Source: Neorhizobium sp. UBA3556 | GTDB taxonomy: Bacteria > Pseudomonadota > Alphaproteobacteria > Rhizobiales > Rhizobiaceae | Length of the DNA: 64,000 bases | Assembly: GCA_002376235.1 (NCBI GenBank) | Contig: DFNX01000003.1 | Coordinates: 739,051 to 803,050, forward strand | Direction: 5' to 3' | Shown: positions 33,972 through 42,192 of the stretch, one piece after another | How positions within the stretch are numbered: position 1 is the first letter of the stretch | Layout: each line of letters begins with the position of its first letter | The notes under the pieces: generated by a model | The model's input: only the letters and a program-made list of their open reading frames with translations | Databases searched by the model: none | Told to the model about the DNA's origin: nothing | Program-made: the position numbers and the translations under genes

Positions 33972-34457
33972 ATGAACTTCAAGCGTGCAATTTCCAACGT
34001 AACTTCCGCGTCTGCTCTGTTTCCTGCCTCGATAAGACGGCGAGTCCTTCGGGCCGCTGGTGCGCAACTCGCAGAAGACGTCGTCATTCTTTCTGGCAAC
34101 ATTTTCAGGCGACCAGAGAAATTGACGGTAGATAGAGGCACCTTCATAAGTTACCGATGCACTTTTGAAGGGGAAGAGAGCATCCGGCTCGGAAAAAACT
34201 GCAACATAGCTACCGGCGTGACGTTCTTGACAACAACACATGAAATCGGTGGATCATCGTGTCGTGCTGGCCCACCAAGTCACGAACCAATTGAGGTCGG
34301 CGACGGAACTTGGATCGGTGCTGGTGTCATCGTGTTTCCGGGCGTTCGTATTGGTCCAGGTTGCGTCATAGGTGCTGGATCCATTGTGACGAAATCCTGT
34401 GACGCCAACTCACTATATGTCGGCAGTCCAGCAAAACAGCTCAAAGCCTTCGTTTAG
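33972..34457 (+). CDS. Hexapeptide-repeat (left-handed beta-helix) acyltransferase
   Basis: 161 residues with [LIV]-G-x4 hexapeptide turns: IRLGKNCNIATGVTFLTTTH, VGDGTWIGAGVIVFPGVRIG, PGCVIGAGSIVTKS and YVGSPAKQLKAF. This is the WbbJ/maltose-O-acetyltransferase type, and the TTTHEIG segment holds the catalytic His. It probably O-acetylates a sugar precursor using acetyl-CoA in the cytosol. Starts 8 bp after the polymerase gene. Confidence 0.92.
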   Translation: MNFKRAISNVTSASALFPASIRRRVLRAAGAQLAEDVVILSGNIFRRPEKLTVDRGTFISYRCTFEGEESIRLGKNCNIATGVTFLTTTHEIGGSSCRAGPPSHEPIEVGDGTWIGAGVIVFPGVRIGPGCVIGAGSIVTKSCDANSLYVGSPAKQLKAFV

Positions 34458-34480
34458 AACCTCAGTGTGGAGGGCGGCCA

Positions 34481-34690
34481 ATGCATATTCTCTCGCCTAC
34501 CGATGCATTCCACGCTGTCATGAAGCTATATCGACGAATATTCGAATCCGGCTGGCAACCCATAGATGACAATCGACGTGAGACGTCGAGCACGTTTAGA
34601 ATGCGCCGTTGGCGCAACGGACAATACGAGTATCGCGATTGCACTCCCGAGGAAGAAACCGAAGCGTCTTGGAATAAGGTAGGGCCATGA
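34481..34690 (+). CDS. Small repeat-family protein (69 aa), member 2
   Basis: Same family as 32410, 34734 and 37507. The core reads FRMRRWRNGQYEYRDCTPEEETEASW (RRxxxGxxxYRxxTxEEE). GGAGG precedes the ATG at 34481. It follows the acetyltransferase by 23 bp in the same direction. No membrane segment, no named domain. Confidence 0.65.
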   Translation: MHILSPTDAFHAVMKLYRRIFESGWQPIDDNRRETSSTFRMRRWRNGQYEYRDCTPEEETEASWNKVGP

Positions 34691-34733
34691 TGATTGGCCG
34701 ATTGCCATAAAACTGCAACTTGTAGTTTTCCAG

Positions 34734-34946
34734 ATGACTATAGCAAAGGACAGAGCTGTGCGCGTCAAGGCAGTTGAAATGTATTTTCGCCAGTTTAGAA
34801 AGTTCTTCGCCCCCATACCGTCGTCTTGGCACTGGTACGGGGAAAAAATGCGCCAAAGAACCACCGACGGCAAAGTCGTTTTCCGGGATCCTACATCCGC
34901 GGAGGTAGAGGCTTTGGAGGAGTGGCAGGACAATAAAGCCTGGTAG
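34734..34946 (+). CDS. Small repeat-family protein (70 aa), member 3
   Basis: Core MRQRTTDGKVVFRDPTSAEVEALEEW follows the same RxxxGxxxFRxxTxxE pattern as members 1, 2 and 4. The N-terminus is a basic helix (RVKAVEMYFRQFRKFF). Lies tandem to member 2. A terminal GATGTCAGGGCG repeat (34967-34978) follows the stop. Confidence 0.6.
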   Translation: MTIAKDRAVRVKAVEMYFRQFRKFFAPIPSSWHWYGEKMRQRTTDGKVVFRDPTSAEVEALEEWQDNKAW

Positions 34947-34983
34947 TTCCGCTGAGGATGTTCTCTGATGTCAGGGCGGTGGG

Positions 34984-36201
34984 TTAGGCCGCCATCATGG
35001 CCGAAAGCAACATCGATCCCCAAGACTTGGACCGGTCGTATAAGGACGGCCGGATCTTCACGACCTCAGCCTTCAGCCTTTGATAGCTCTCCGCGTCCGC
35101 TGTCAAAGAAGCTAAGGCCCTTCGTAAAGAGGCGCTGTCGTCGGCGGTGAAAACCATACATCCCTGACCTAAGAGGTCAGCTGCGGGAACGACGGAACTG
35201 ACGAGGGAAGGTACCCCATGCGCGGCAGCCTCGAACCCAACCAGCGCGAGACCTTCATTGAAAGTTGTCATGGTGGGGCAAACGATCAGGTCACTATCTG
35301 CGATGGCAGCGTGAACACCTTTGGCATCGAGGTTTCCTACAAACCTCACGTCATGAGATCCAGTTGCTGCAATCTTCTCTTCCAGTTCTTTTTCTGCAGT
35401 TCCGGTGCCAGCGAAGGTTAGAGACAGACCAGGCACGGAGGCACTCACTGCCGTGAATGCATCGAGCAGCATGAAAACCCCTTTAGAAGCTTCTATTCTG
35501 CCTAGATAAAGAAGCCTTCGTGCTGAAGACGCCGCATTTAACTCGAACTCATCCACGAGCTGCGGAAACTCGACTTGGCCGAGCACTCTATTCCGCGTGA
35601 CGGAAGCTATCTGACGCTGGCATTCCGAAGAGGTGCATACCGCCCCATCAAGCGCTGCAGCTTGGAATTTCACAATAGCTAACTTGGCAAGCGACTTGAG
35701 ATCGGAAGGCCGGCTCCCCATCGGCCAGAACGTGTTGTGGGCGCTTAGGATAAGTCTGCGCTTTCTTTTCACGTTACGCCATCCAAGCGGCTGAAAATCA
35801 GTATTAGAAACGACAATGTGCGGATCATACTGGTTAATGGCGGCTATGCACTTCTGCGTGTACTGCAGCTCGCCGACAATTTTTGCCAATCCTCCGCTCG
35901 ACGGCTCCCGGGCGATAGTTTCGAATTTGAAGCGTGGGTCAGACACACCTTCGGAATTCCATGGCGTAATGATCTGTGCGTGGGCACTCAGCGCCTGTAC
36001 AATATCATAGAACATAGCAGAGTAAGTAATCACTGGAACGCGGGGATCATGCCTTCCATCCATCCAGTGTATGAACGTGCCGACGACGTCGCCGGTACCG
36101 CTAAGATAAGAAATCCGAAGCTGCTCTTCCGAGCCAAGAGCCAACATTTCTCGAATGGTAAGGGCGGCGCCCGTGGGCACTTCAACTAAATTCAAAGACA
36201 T
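34984..36201 (-). CDS. Glycosyltransferase family 4 (GT-B)
   Basis: 405 residues with the GT-B layout. The second domain carries RRLLYLGRIEASKGVFMLLD, a late FAGTGTAEKELEEKI, VRFVGNLDAKGVHAAIADSD, and the E-x7-E-like TTFNEGLALVGFEAAAHGVP with donor-binding Glu residues. It probably adds a sugar from a nucleotide sugar to the lipid-linked repeat. Opposite strand to its neighbours, so transcribed separately. Donor and acceptor unknown. Confidence 0.9.
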   Translation of the reverse strand: MSLNLVEVPTGAALTIREMLALGSEEQLRISYLSGTGDVVGTFIHWMDGRHDPRVPVITYSAMFYDIVQALSAHAQIITPWNSEGVSDPRFKFETIAREPSSGGLAKIVGELQYTQKCIAAINQYDPHIVVSNTDFQPLGWRNVKRKRRLILSAHNTFWPMGSRPSDLKSLAKLAIVKFQAAALDGAVCTSSECQRQIASVTRNRVLGQVEFPQLVDEFELNAASSARRLLYLGRIEASKGVFMLLDAFTAVSASVPGLSLTFAGTGTAEKELEEKIAATGSHDVRFVGNLDAKGVHAAIADSDLIVCPTMTTFNEGLALVGFEAAAHGVPSLVSSVVPAADLLGQGCMVFTADDSASLRRALASLTADAESYQRLKAEVVKIRPSLYDRSKSWGSMLLSAMMAA

Positions 36202-36304
36202 CGCTTGACCTATCTGGAAGGTAAATCAGCTATGCATTATAGGTATTACGATTGCAATGAAGCGATAAGCAGCAAGCAACCGTTTCTTTCTTGAGGTTAA
36301 TTCG

Positions 36305-36583
36305 GTGATGCTCGAGGTTTTCCTGATCGAACAAGATGGCAAAGACATGTACCTCGCCATTTCGGAAGAACGACGTCGCTATATTCCGCCAGGCGTAGTG
36401 GCCGATTGGAAATTCGAAGGCCGGCGGCCGATCGATGATGAAATGTTTCATGCAGTCGATGTCGATCGATCGCTTGTTGAATATGGATACGTGCTTGTGC
36501 CCACGCCAGCACCTAAGGAAAATCGCCTCAGCGCAATAGTGCGCAGGGTTTTTGCCGCACGTAACCGACAGCATAGGCAGTGA
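36305..36583 (+). CDS. Hypothetical protein (92 aa)
   Basis: No family recognised. GTG 36305 is followed at once by an ATG (36308); GAGG precedes. The sequence is mixed: EVFLIEQDGKDMYLAISEER, then DWKFEGRRPIDDEMFHAVDV and a basic C-terminal helix rich in Arg (AIVRRVFAARNRQHRQ). A weak hairpin CTCGGCAC/GTGCCGAG (36585-36611) follows the stop. Divergent from the GT4 gene. Confidence 0.55.
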   Translation: MMLEVFLIEQDGKDMYLAISEERRRYIPPGVVADWKFEGRRPIDDEMFHAVDVDRSLVEYGYVLVPTPAPKENRLSAIVRRVFAARNRQHRQ

Positions 36584-36611
36584 CCTCGGCACCCCGCTTA
36601 AGAGTGCCGAG

Positions 36612-37081
36612 ATGAAGAGCTAGGATATGCCTTACAGACGCTATTCGAGCCATCATTGATTGTCAGTTTCGCGCTTTTCGGCCGACCGATCTCGCGGCGG
36701 TGGAGGACGGCGACTCCCACAACAACGCGTCTTCGCGAGCGATTTTTTTCAGGTCTCTCACGATTGTTTAAATTTCCACTCAACGGTTCGCCGCGACCTC
36801 CCCGTCATATTCGCCGGGACGTTGGCTGGTTGGCACCATTCCGCTCAGGCAGCACTTCGCGACGATTGCATGCGCGAGAAAACGCTGGATTCTTCTTGTG
36901 ACATAGCGGCGTATTATCGCTCAGCCCCTCAACAACCGAGGCGCGATGTCACAGCGGAAGCGCGTTCCGGTCAGTAGTACCGTGGACAACAGCACACTAC
37001 TCATCTCGATAAATTAAAACGATTGGATCAGCAGGGGACTTATCCTCACCAAGGGCCGTCGTAGGGGAAGTCAGATGAACT
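36612..37081. other. Intergenic stretch of 470 bases
   Basis: Frames on the plus strand (36656-36977) are Arg/Ser-rich and have no Shine-Dalgarno; I regard them as non-coding. Nothing else seen. Confidence 0.4.
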
Positions 37082-37270
37082 TTAGCTGCATCGAGAACTA
37101 GGTCGTCTAGGGCCTTCTTGCGCTTCTTCAATGCGGCAGCGCTTCCATGTCTCGACGGCGTCCTGAATGGCCTCGCTTAAAGTGGCGAATTCGCCACTCT
37201 CGATGCTTTCGCGGACAACTTGCAAATGTTCGAGGCTTAATGTGACTTTGACTTCCTCGGCTTGATGCAC
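37082..37270 (-). CDS. Ribbon-helix-helix antitoxin-like protein (ParD/CopG type, 62 aa)
   Basis: From GTG 37270 (GAGGG upstream) the sequence MHQAEEVKVTLSLEHLQVVR has the short beta strand. It continues ESIESGEFATLSEAIQDAV, two helices typical of ParD-like antitoxins. The longer frame to 37390 lacks family-like N-terminal sequence. No ParE/RelE toxin gene is adjacent on either side, so it is an orphan: a relic antitoxin or a stand-alone regulator. Confidence 0.65.
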   Translation of the reverse strand: MHQAEEVKVTLSLEHLQVVRESIESGEFATLSEAIQDAVETWKRCRIEEAQEGPRRPSSRCS

Positions 37271-37506
37271 GATGAATCCCTCTATCTCTGATCGCAACTT
37301 GGAACGTAACCTTGCCGAGTGGCAGGCGTGCCATCTGTATCCTTCACGTTGCAGAGGTAGCAAGCTGATGACCTGAGACCTATTGTCCATGGCTTTTGAT
37401 AAATGATATTTCGACGGGATCTTTGTACGGTTGCGATCTACAAAAGCTACTTCACGAATCTTCCTTACCTATGTATCGATTGCGGGGATACATTTGAGAG
37501 TTTGTC

Positions 37507-37722
37507 GTGATACACGCACTAAGATATTATTTTACTTTCTCGCTCATGGCCCCCGAGAAAACATATGACTGGGAACCTACCGTTTGCTTCAGGAAAAGGC
37601 AGTTGATTGACGGCACCTTTGCATCCGGTGCGCTGATGGTGCGGATAATCGACGGAACCGCTCACTACCGGTTGATGACCGAGGAAGAGGATCTGGATTT
37701 CCGCGAGGAAACCTCGATTTAG
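37507..37722 (+). CDS. Small repeat-family protein (71 aa), member 4
   Basis: Core KRQLIDGTFASGALMVRIID then GTAHYRLMTEEEDLDF aligns with 32410 (QLIDGEWAEGFVAHR...FRRATEDEKQDL). GTG start after GAGAG. It ends 28 bp before the stop of the opposite-strand 30-aa membrane protein gene. Confidence 0.65.
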   Translation: MIHALRYYFTFSLMAPEKTYDWEPTVCFRKRQLIDGTFASGALMVRIIDGTAHYRLMTEEEDLDFREETSI

Positions 37723-37749
37723 GGGTATTTCCGATGTCAGAGCTAAAGG

Positions 37750-37842
37750 TCACCACAACCAGATGACCGCCGCAAGCGCTCCAGCCCACATAATAAGGGC
37801 GATAAGGAACACAGTGACATAGTTGTGAAAGCGACGTGTCAT
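37750..37842 (-). CDS. 30-aa single-span membrane protein, paralogue B
   Basis: MTRRFHNYVTVFLIALIMWA followed by GALAAVIWLW and a stop. Paralogue of 26568-26660. Both begin MTRR, share NY, LI, WAG and IWL at identical positions, and share the upstream string GTTCGCTT about 30 bases before the start. Eleven kilobases separate the copies. Function unknown; size and hydrophobicity are like type I toxins or small membrane regulators, but neither is shown. Confidence 0.7.
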   Translation of the reverse strand: MTRRFHNYVTVFLIALIMWAGALAAVIWLW

Positions 37843-38298
37843 GCACCCAAACATGTTTCAATCGAAAAAGTTCGCTTCTCAGCCTAGGGCCACTGAAGTT
37901 GCGCAGAGGTTGGATCTGGATTGGCGTTATCGCGCCGCTTCCTAACTTTCGACAAGCGCAATCTTGTTTACGGCTTGCTGTGATAAAGTTCGCATTGCAA
38001 GAAACAACCGGGAGGCTCCCTGTATCGCACCTTCAGCGTGGCCTGATCGGCGAAATCGGAAGCTCCACTGCGTAGGTCAGCGAAAGTAGACCAGTCTTCA
38101 AATTTCTGACGAGTGTGACAATTTCAACGGGCGCTTCGGACTGGTGCACCTGGGAAAGCCGCTTAGTCACAGACTGTTCCGACTGAACCCGAATATCCCC
38201 TATAACTTCGGAACAGCGCCTATCTTGTCCGCCATCACTTGGTAGGATTGACAATTTGCCAACCGCAATTCCTCAGACCGAATCCGACCTTCGTGCCC
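37843..38298. other. Intergenic stretch of 450 bases
   Basis: The first 40 bases are the leader of the 30-aa gene. A 73-codon minus-strand frame (38033-38254) starts with TTG, has no Shine-Dalgarno and is not supported. CTTGTCCGCCA at 38224-38234 matches the last 11 bases of tRNA-Ser, too short to call an att site. Confidence 0.4.
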
Positions 38299-40125
38299 TC
38301 AAAATGACTGAGACGATGGCTCATCCAACGTGGCTGAGCTTAGGTGCCCCATCACGCGCGCTTCGATCTCGGCGGCCGCCATTTCCCTGTCCCGAAGATC
38401 TATGGCATAGCGCTTCCGCAGTAGGAACCAGAACTTCCGCAGCTCATCTGGCGTCAGCCTGGATTCTCCAGCTACGAACTGGGCCGCAAAATCGCCAGGC
38501 TGGCGGCACACAAAACAACCGGCCATGTAGTCGGCCCGACCGAACACATAAACCGGCTTTTCATGCAGTAGAGCTTCGGCACCTACACCGGAATTGACGA
38601 CGCAAACAGCCAGGGCCTTCGGGATGATGGCGTGAATGCTGGAATAGACCTGGGTTACTCGTTCTTCCGAAACAAGCTTCGTTAGAAACCGCGAGACTTC
38701 CGGCGTCGTGCAGAGAGGGTGCCGCTTGATGACGATGGAATAGCCTTTCGCCTCGGCTGTTCGAACCACCTCTTCCACCATTTCGAACAGGCTCAGATAG
38801 GCGAGCTGGCTGACGGCGTCGCCGATCAACTGCAAGGCAACGAAGATGAATTGTTGCGGCAGGTCGACCCCAGCGGTGACTGAAGCCTGCCGATACTTCG
38901 ACAGGTTGCAGCCAATAACGCGCTGTTTGTCATCTTCGAAAAACGCGACGGCTTCCTGCTCGTCGACATCGGCAGCGCGCAACTGCTCCAACGAAAAATC
39001 CGAAAAATGCGACCAGCCCGCGTAACCGCGGCTATCGAAGCTGAAGAGGGAAGGCCGATCGGTTTCCTTGAAATGGAGGCCTTGATTGCCATGCGATATC
39101 GTATGATAGGAAAAGCTGGGAACGGGAAGGTCAACGAAGCCGTGAGTTCTCAAGCGGCTCCGGACCGCATAAAGGATATCGTTCTTCTCAAAGGCCGCGA
39201 ACAAGGCCGAAAGGACGAATCTGATGTCGTCGCGAAATCCGGGATAGTCGATCTTGTTCTTCCTGAAGGCAGCAGCGGGCATTAGGACTACGGGCCGTTT
39301 ATCCAACGGCTTGCGGGCTCTCGCCGCTCGGGCCAGAATATCCTCATTCGCCATCCTTACGGCAGGGCTATAAGCCTCAGTCTCGTTGATGAGGGAGATA
39401 ACCTCAGCCGTAAGTCGGCGCGCCTTCCCCATTTCTGCGACATGCGAGTGCTTGAGAAATGCCATTGCGCCATGCAGATCAAAGAGGCTCAGTTTCGCGG
39501 CAATAACATCCTCTAGATGTGCCCGCGAAAGAGCTCGGCTGCTGACAACTTGCGCCAATTTTGCAATGAGGATGGTGATCGCAGCCGCGAAGATGTCCTC
39601 GCGATCGCAAGCTTCGGCGGACAGTGCGATCGATAAAGGAAGCGTAAGATCAAGGTAATCCGGCTCGGCCCGCATGAAAGTTAAACCGTCTTCGGCGAGA
39701 CGTTCATGATATCTGAGCTGGCCAGCCTGCTCCTGGCCCGGATCTACCGGCGAGCCTTCAGCAACATCACCTGCGAGCCTCGATGCCGCCGCGGCCAATA
39801 AGGCTGCAGCACCCGCCGGCACATGCGGGTGCCGCCGAATTTCGTCAAGCCGCCGTGAAAGTCCGGGATCAACGACTTTCGCGATGTAGGTGCTAACCGC
39901 CCAAAAGGTCAGCTGTTGGCGTTTGGCATATCGGAAGAAAATGTCTTCCGCCGCTCCCGCCCGCCCGGCGTGATATTCGATGAGAAGGCGACCTTCGAAG
40001 ATAAGTGCGGATGCCTTCCGTGTTGCGCTCAGGGGAGGCAAAAACCAGGCGGCGGTCGCGAGAATAATACGCATCACGCCCAAATTCCGACCAGTGCGAA
40101 CTCTTTTGTCGACAAACCCAATCAT
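38299..40125 (-). CDS. Capsule polysaccharide biosynthesis protein with KpsC/KpsS-like C-terminal domain (608 aa)
   Basis: Residues 1-260 are helical and TPR-like with no recognised domain. Residues about 280-580 carry the capsule-synthesis pattern: VLMPAAAFRKNKIDYPGF, EVVRTAEAKGYSIVIKRHPL, YSSIHAIIPKALAVCVVNSG and GAEALLHEKPVYVFGRADYM. In KpsC/KpsS this domain is a retaining Kdo transferase that builds the lipid linker of group 2 capsules. Here it may transfer Kdo or another sugar. It is on the minus strand, alone, with the long N-terminal part unusual for the family. Confidence 0.78.
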   Translation of the reverse strand: MIGFVDKRVRTGRNLGVMRIILATAAWFLPPLSATRKASALIFEGRLLIEYHAGRAGAAEDIFFRYAKRQQLTFWAVSTYIAKVVDPGLSRRLDEIRRHPHVPAGAAALLAAAASRLAGDVAEGSPVDPGQEQAGQLRYHERLAEDGLTFMRAEPDYLDLTLPLSIALSAEACDREDIFAAAITILIAKLAQVVSSRALSRAHLEDVIAAKLSLFDLHGAMAFLKHSHVAEMGKARRLTAEVISLINETEAYSPAVRMANEDILARAARARKPLDKRPVVLMPAAAFRKNKIDYPGFRDDIRFVLSALFAAFEKNDILYAVRSRLRTHGFVDLPVPSFSYHTISHGNQGLHFKETDRPSLFSFDSRGYAGWSHFSDFSLEQLRAADVDEQEAVAFFEDDKQRVIGCNLSKYRQASVTAGVDLPQQFIFVALQLIGDAVSQLAYLSLFEMVEEVVRTAEAKGYSIVIKRHPLCTTPEVSRFLTKLVSEERVTQVYSSIHAIIPKALAVCVVNSGVGAEALLHEKPVYVFGRADYMAGCFVCRQPGDFAAQFVAGESRLTPDELRKFWFLLRKRYAIDLRDREMAAAEIEARVMGHLSSATLDEPSSQSF

Positions 40126-40524
40126 ACCGCCACCTGAAGCTGATCATTCGCTGCGATGGCGACGTATAATATCAAATGGATCGATGTCGCGAGCACTATC
40201 GCTATCAAAATGAGAGCTCGGCGGTGAAACCTGAACTGCAACTCCGTTCCTGCAATGGCGTAGCGTTCCCTAACCATGTGCCGGCAACAACGATCTCGCA
40301 CCCGACTCTGTTTTTTGAAAGCGGAGAGCCTTCATTGGGCTCCGCAGCTGAAACGTTGGACAAATGGGACTCTTCACCATTCGCGAGCAACATAAGAATG
40401 CACTGTCCATCAAATCCGAAAACTGACCGACTGGAAATCTAGTACGAAGACGTTTACGACATTCGGACTTTGATGAACCATACGAATTCGACGGTGAACC
40501 TGCAACGTACGATGGAGTGTATCC
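40126..40524. other. Intergenic stretch of 400 bases
   Basis: Divergent region between the 608-aa capsule gene and the first ABA-type gene. Small frames on both strands lack ribosome binding sites and look random. It must contain the promoters of both flanking units. Confidence 0.4.
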
Positions 40525-40899
40525 TTGGAGATTGCTAAGATAGTTGCCGGCATAGAGGCTGCCAGTTCAGGCTCACGAATCTTGGATCGGCAGATTGCCG
40601 AAGCGATTGGATGGCGCCGCGAAATACGGGAAGATCGCGATGGCGAAGGGCAAAGGATTTCTCGAGGGGTTTGGTATGACCCCAGTTCCGGACTACCTGG
40701 TACGATACCCAACTACAGTGGCGACTTGGAGGCAGCACACTCACTGGTTAAGTTGATTGCGCCGAAAAGCGCTGGCGGCTGCACGTGGGAGGATGGCGCG
40801 GCATCCGCCAAGATCGGAATGGGTCAATATATTCAAGCACGGACCCCAGCCTTGGCGCTAAGTTCCGCTGCCTTGAGATACCTGTCCGAAACTCGGTGA
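40525..40899 (+). CDS. Phage-type 'ABA sandwich'-like protein, paralogue 1 (124 aa)
   Basis: TTG start with GGAG 9 bases upstream. The sequence follows the pattern of small alphaproteobacterial phage proteins of the ABA-sandwich type: SRILDRQIAEAIGWRREIRE near the N-terminus, PNYSGDLEAAHSLV in the middle, and TPALALSSAALRYL at the end. Three more paralogues are at 40988, 49813 and 50174. The phage family has no established function. Its repeated presence before polysaccharide genes is unusual. Confidence 0.65.
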   Translation: MEIAKIVAGIEAASSGSRILDRQIAEAIGWRREIREDRDGEGQRISRGVWYDPSSGLPGTIPNYSGDLEAAHSLVKLIAPKSAGGCTWEDGAASAKIGMGQYIQARTPALALSSAALRYLSETR

Positions 40900-40987
40900 C
40901 CATGCATCGGTGCGCGTCATAATGTCGTAAATCTGTATCAAAACTATCATAAACGCGCTTTGGATCACTCAATGTTCAGGGAATGAC

Positions 40988-41377
40988 ATGCGCGTTGATC
41001 GCACTATTGATTTGCTGCGTGAAGCTGGCGCAGGATCGAGACCACTTGATACGCTTGTTGCGCAGGCTGTGGGATGGCGAAAGATAAATGGGCCGATTGC
41101 CGACAACAAAAGCGGCGAAATTCGGGACGGTACGTTGTGGCTCATCCCAAATACCGACAATCCTGGCAGGATACCCCACTACACATCGAATATTGAGGCA
41201 GCATATCTACTCGTACAGCAGGCTTGCCCGTCTGGAGTGAGTGGGTTCTCGTGGCAAGAAGGTTCCGCAACAGCGCAAGTGGGCGAAAACGGTCCGCGGG
41301 CGAGCGCTGCAACACCAGCACTAGCGCTTTGCCTTGCTACTCTCATGGCCTTGAAATCGGACGACCGGCCTAAATGA
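40988..41377 (+). CDS. Phage-type 'ABA sandwich'-like protein, paralogue 2 (129 aa)
   Basis: SRPLDTLVAQAVGWRKINGP, then PHYTSNIEAAYLLV and TPALALCLATLMAL, the same three blocks as the other paralogues. Its stop overlaps the start of the hexapeptide acyltransferase by 4 bp (ATGA), so it is translated together with a polysaccharide enzyme, which argues against it being a stray phage relic. Confidence 0.68.
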   Translation: MRVDRTIDLLREAGAGSRPLDTLVAQAVGWRKINGPIADNKSGEIRDGTLWLIPNTDNPGRIPHYTSNIEAAYLLVQQACPSGVSGFSWQEGSATAQVGENGPRASAATPALALCLATLMALKSDDRPK

Positions 41378-42102
41378 GCATCAGGAGAGTTGAGTTTGGC
41401 AGCAGATATTCACCCGACGAGCTAAAAGGTCTCGGGCTTGAGTTAGAATTTAGTCCAAAAAGCCAGTTCCTGCATGGAAATTCTTACGAAATTCCCTGCC
41501 AAGTCAAAACATCGATGAGAGATATCCTCTCCGTAGGCGCGTTCTCTTACATCAATGGAAAGGGTCGCTTCACCAATGTTCGGATAGGCCGGTACTGTTC
41601 AATAGCTGAAGGCGTGGAAATTGGATATCCTGAACATCCGACCGACTGGCTCAGCACATCTCCAGTCCAATACATGAGGCCCGGTTGGGCCGCAGTGGTT
41701 GGTGATTGGAAACGCGTATCGCACACGACCACTAAAGAAACGCTCATACAGCACGACGTTTGGATAGGGGTGGGCGCCTTCCTTCGCACTGGCATCACCG
41801 TAGGTACCGGAGCCATTATCGGCGCTCATGCCGTTGTGACGAAAGATGTACCACCTTATTCAATTGTCGTCGGCAATCCCGGCCGCATCATTCGAACTCG
41901 AATTCGCCCTCAGCTTATAGACGAACTTTTGAACACCAAATGGTGGGAATTCTCCCCTGCGCAGCTCAATGGCTGCCCGTTCGACCGAGCTGGTGATGCG
42001 ATCCGTTTTATCACGGATTTGCGCAAGGCTAACACTCCGATTTACCGACCCCAGCGCCTGGAGATCACTTCAGCCGGAGCGACACTTTCACCTTCCCCCT
42101 AA
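41374..42102 (+). CDS. CatB/Vat-type hexapeptide acyltransferase (242 aa)
   Basis: Left-handed beta-helix repeats: IGRYCSIAEGVEIGYPEHPT, HDVWIGVGAFLRTGITVG, TGAIIGAHAVVTKDVPPYSI and VVGNPGRIIRTRI, ending WWEFSPAQL, the standard end of the xenobiotic/sugar acetyltransferase group. Likely acetylates a capsule sugar. Translationally coupled to the small ABA-like gene before it; the next gene follows after 90 bp. Confidence 0.9.
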   Translation: MSIRRVEFGSRYSPDELKGLGLELEFSPKSQFLHGNSYEIPCQVKTSMRDILSVGAFSYINGKGRFTNVRIGRYCSIAEGVEIGYPEHPTDWLSTSPVQYMRPGWAAVVGDWKRVSHTTTKETLIQHDVWIGVGAFLRTGITVGTGAIIGAHAVVTKDVPPYSIVVGNPGRIIRTRIRPQLIDELLNTKWWEFSPAQLNGCPFDRAGDAIRFITDLRKANTPIYRPQRLEITSAGATLSPSP

Positions 42103-42192
42103 TCGACGTGGCCCATCATTCGAAGGCTTGTCACAATACAGTCATCGAACATGAACTAAGGCTGGAAGACGGAAATCCAGGTCTGAGAGTCG

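Noticed and set aside
38224..38234. CTTGTCCGCCA, matching the end of tRNA-Ser, as a possible second att site
   Set aside because: Only 11 bases match and the preceding T-arm sequence is absent; one such match per few dozen windows of this size is expected by chance.
38033..38254. 73-aa minus-strand ORF upstream of the 608-aa capsule gene
   Set aside because: TTG start without a Shine-Dalgarno, no family-like sequence; probably chance.
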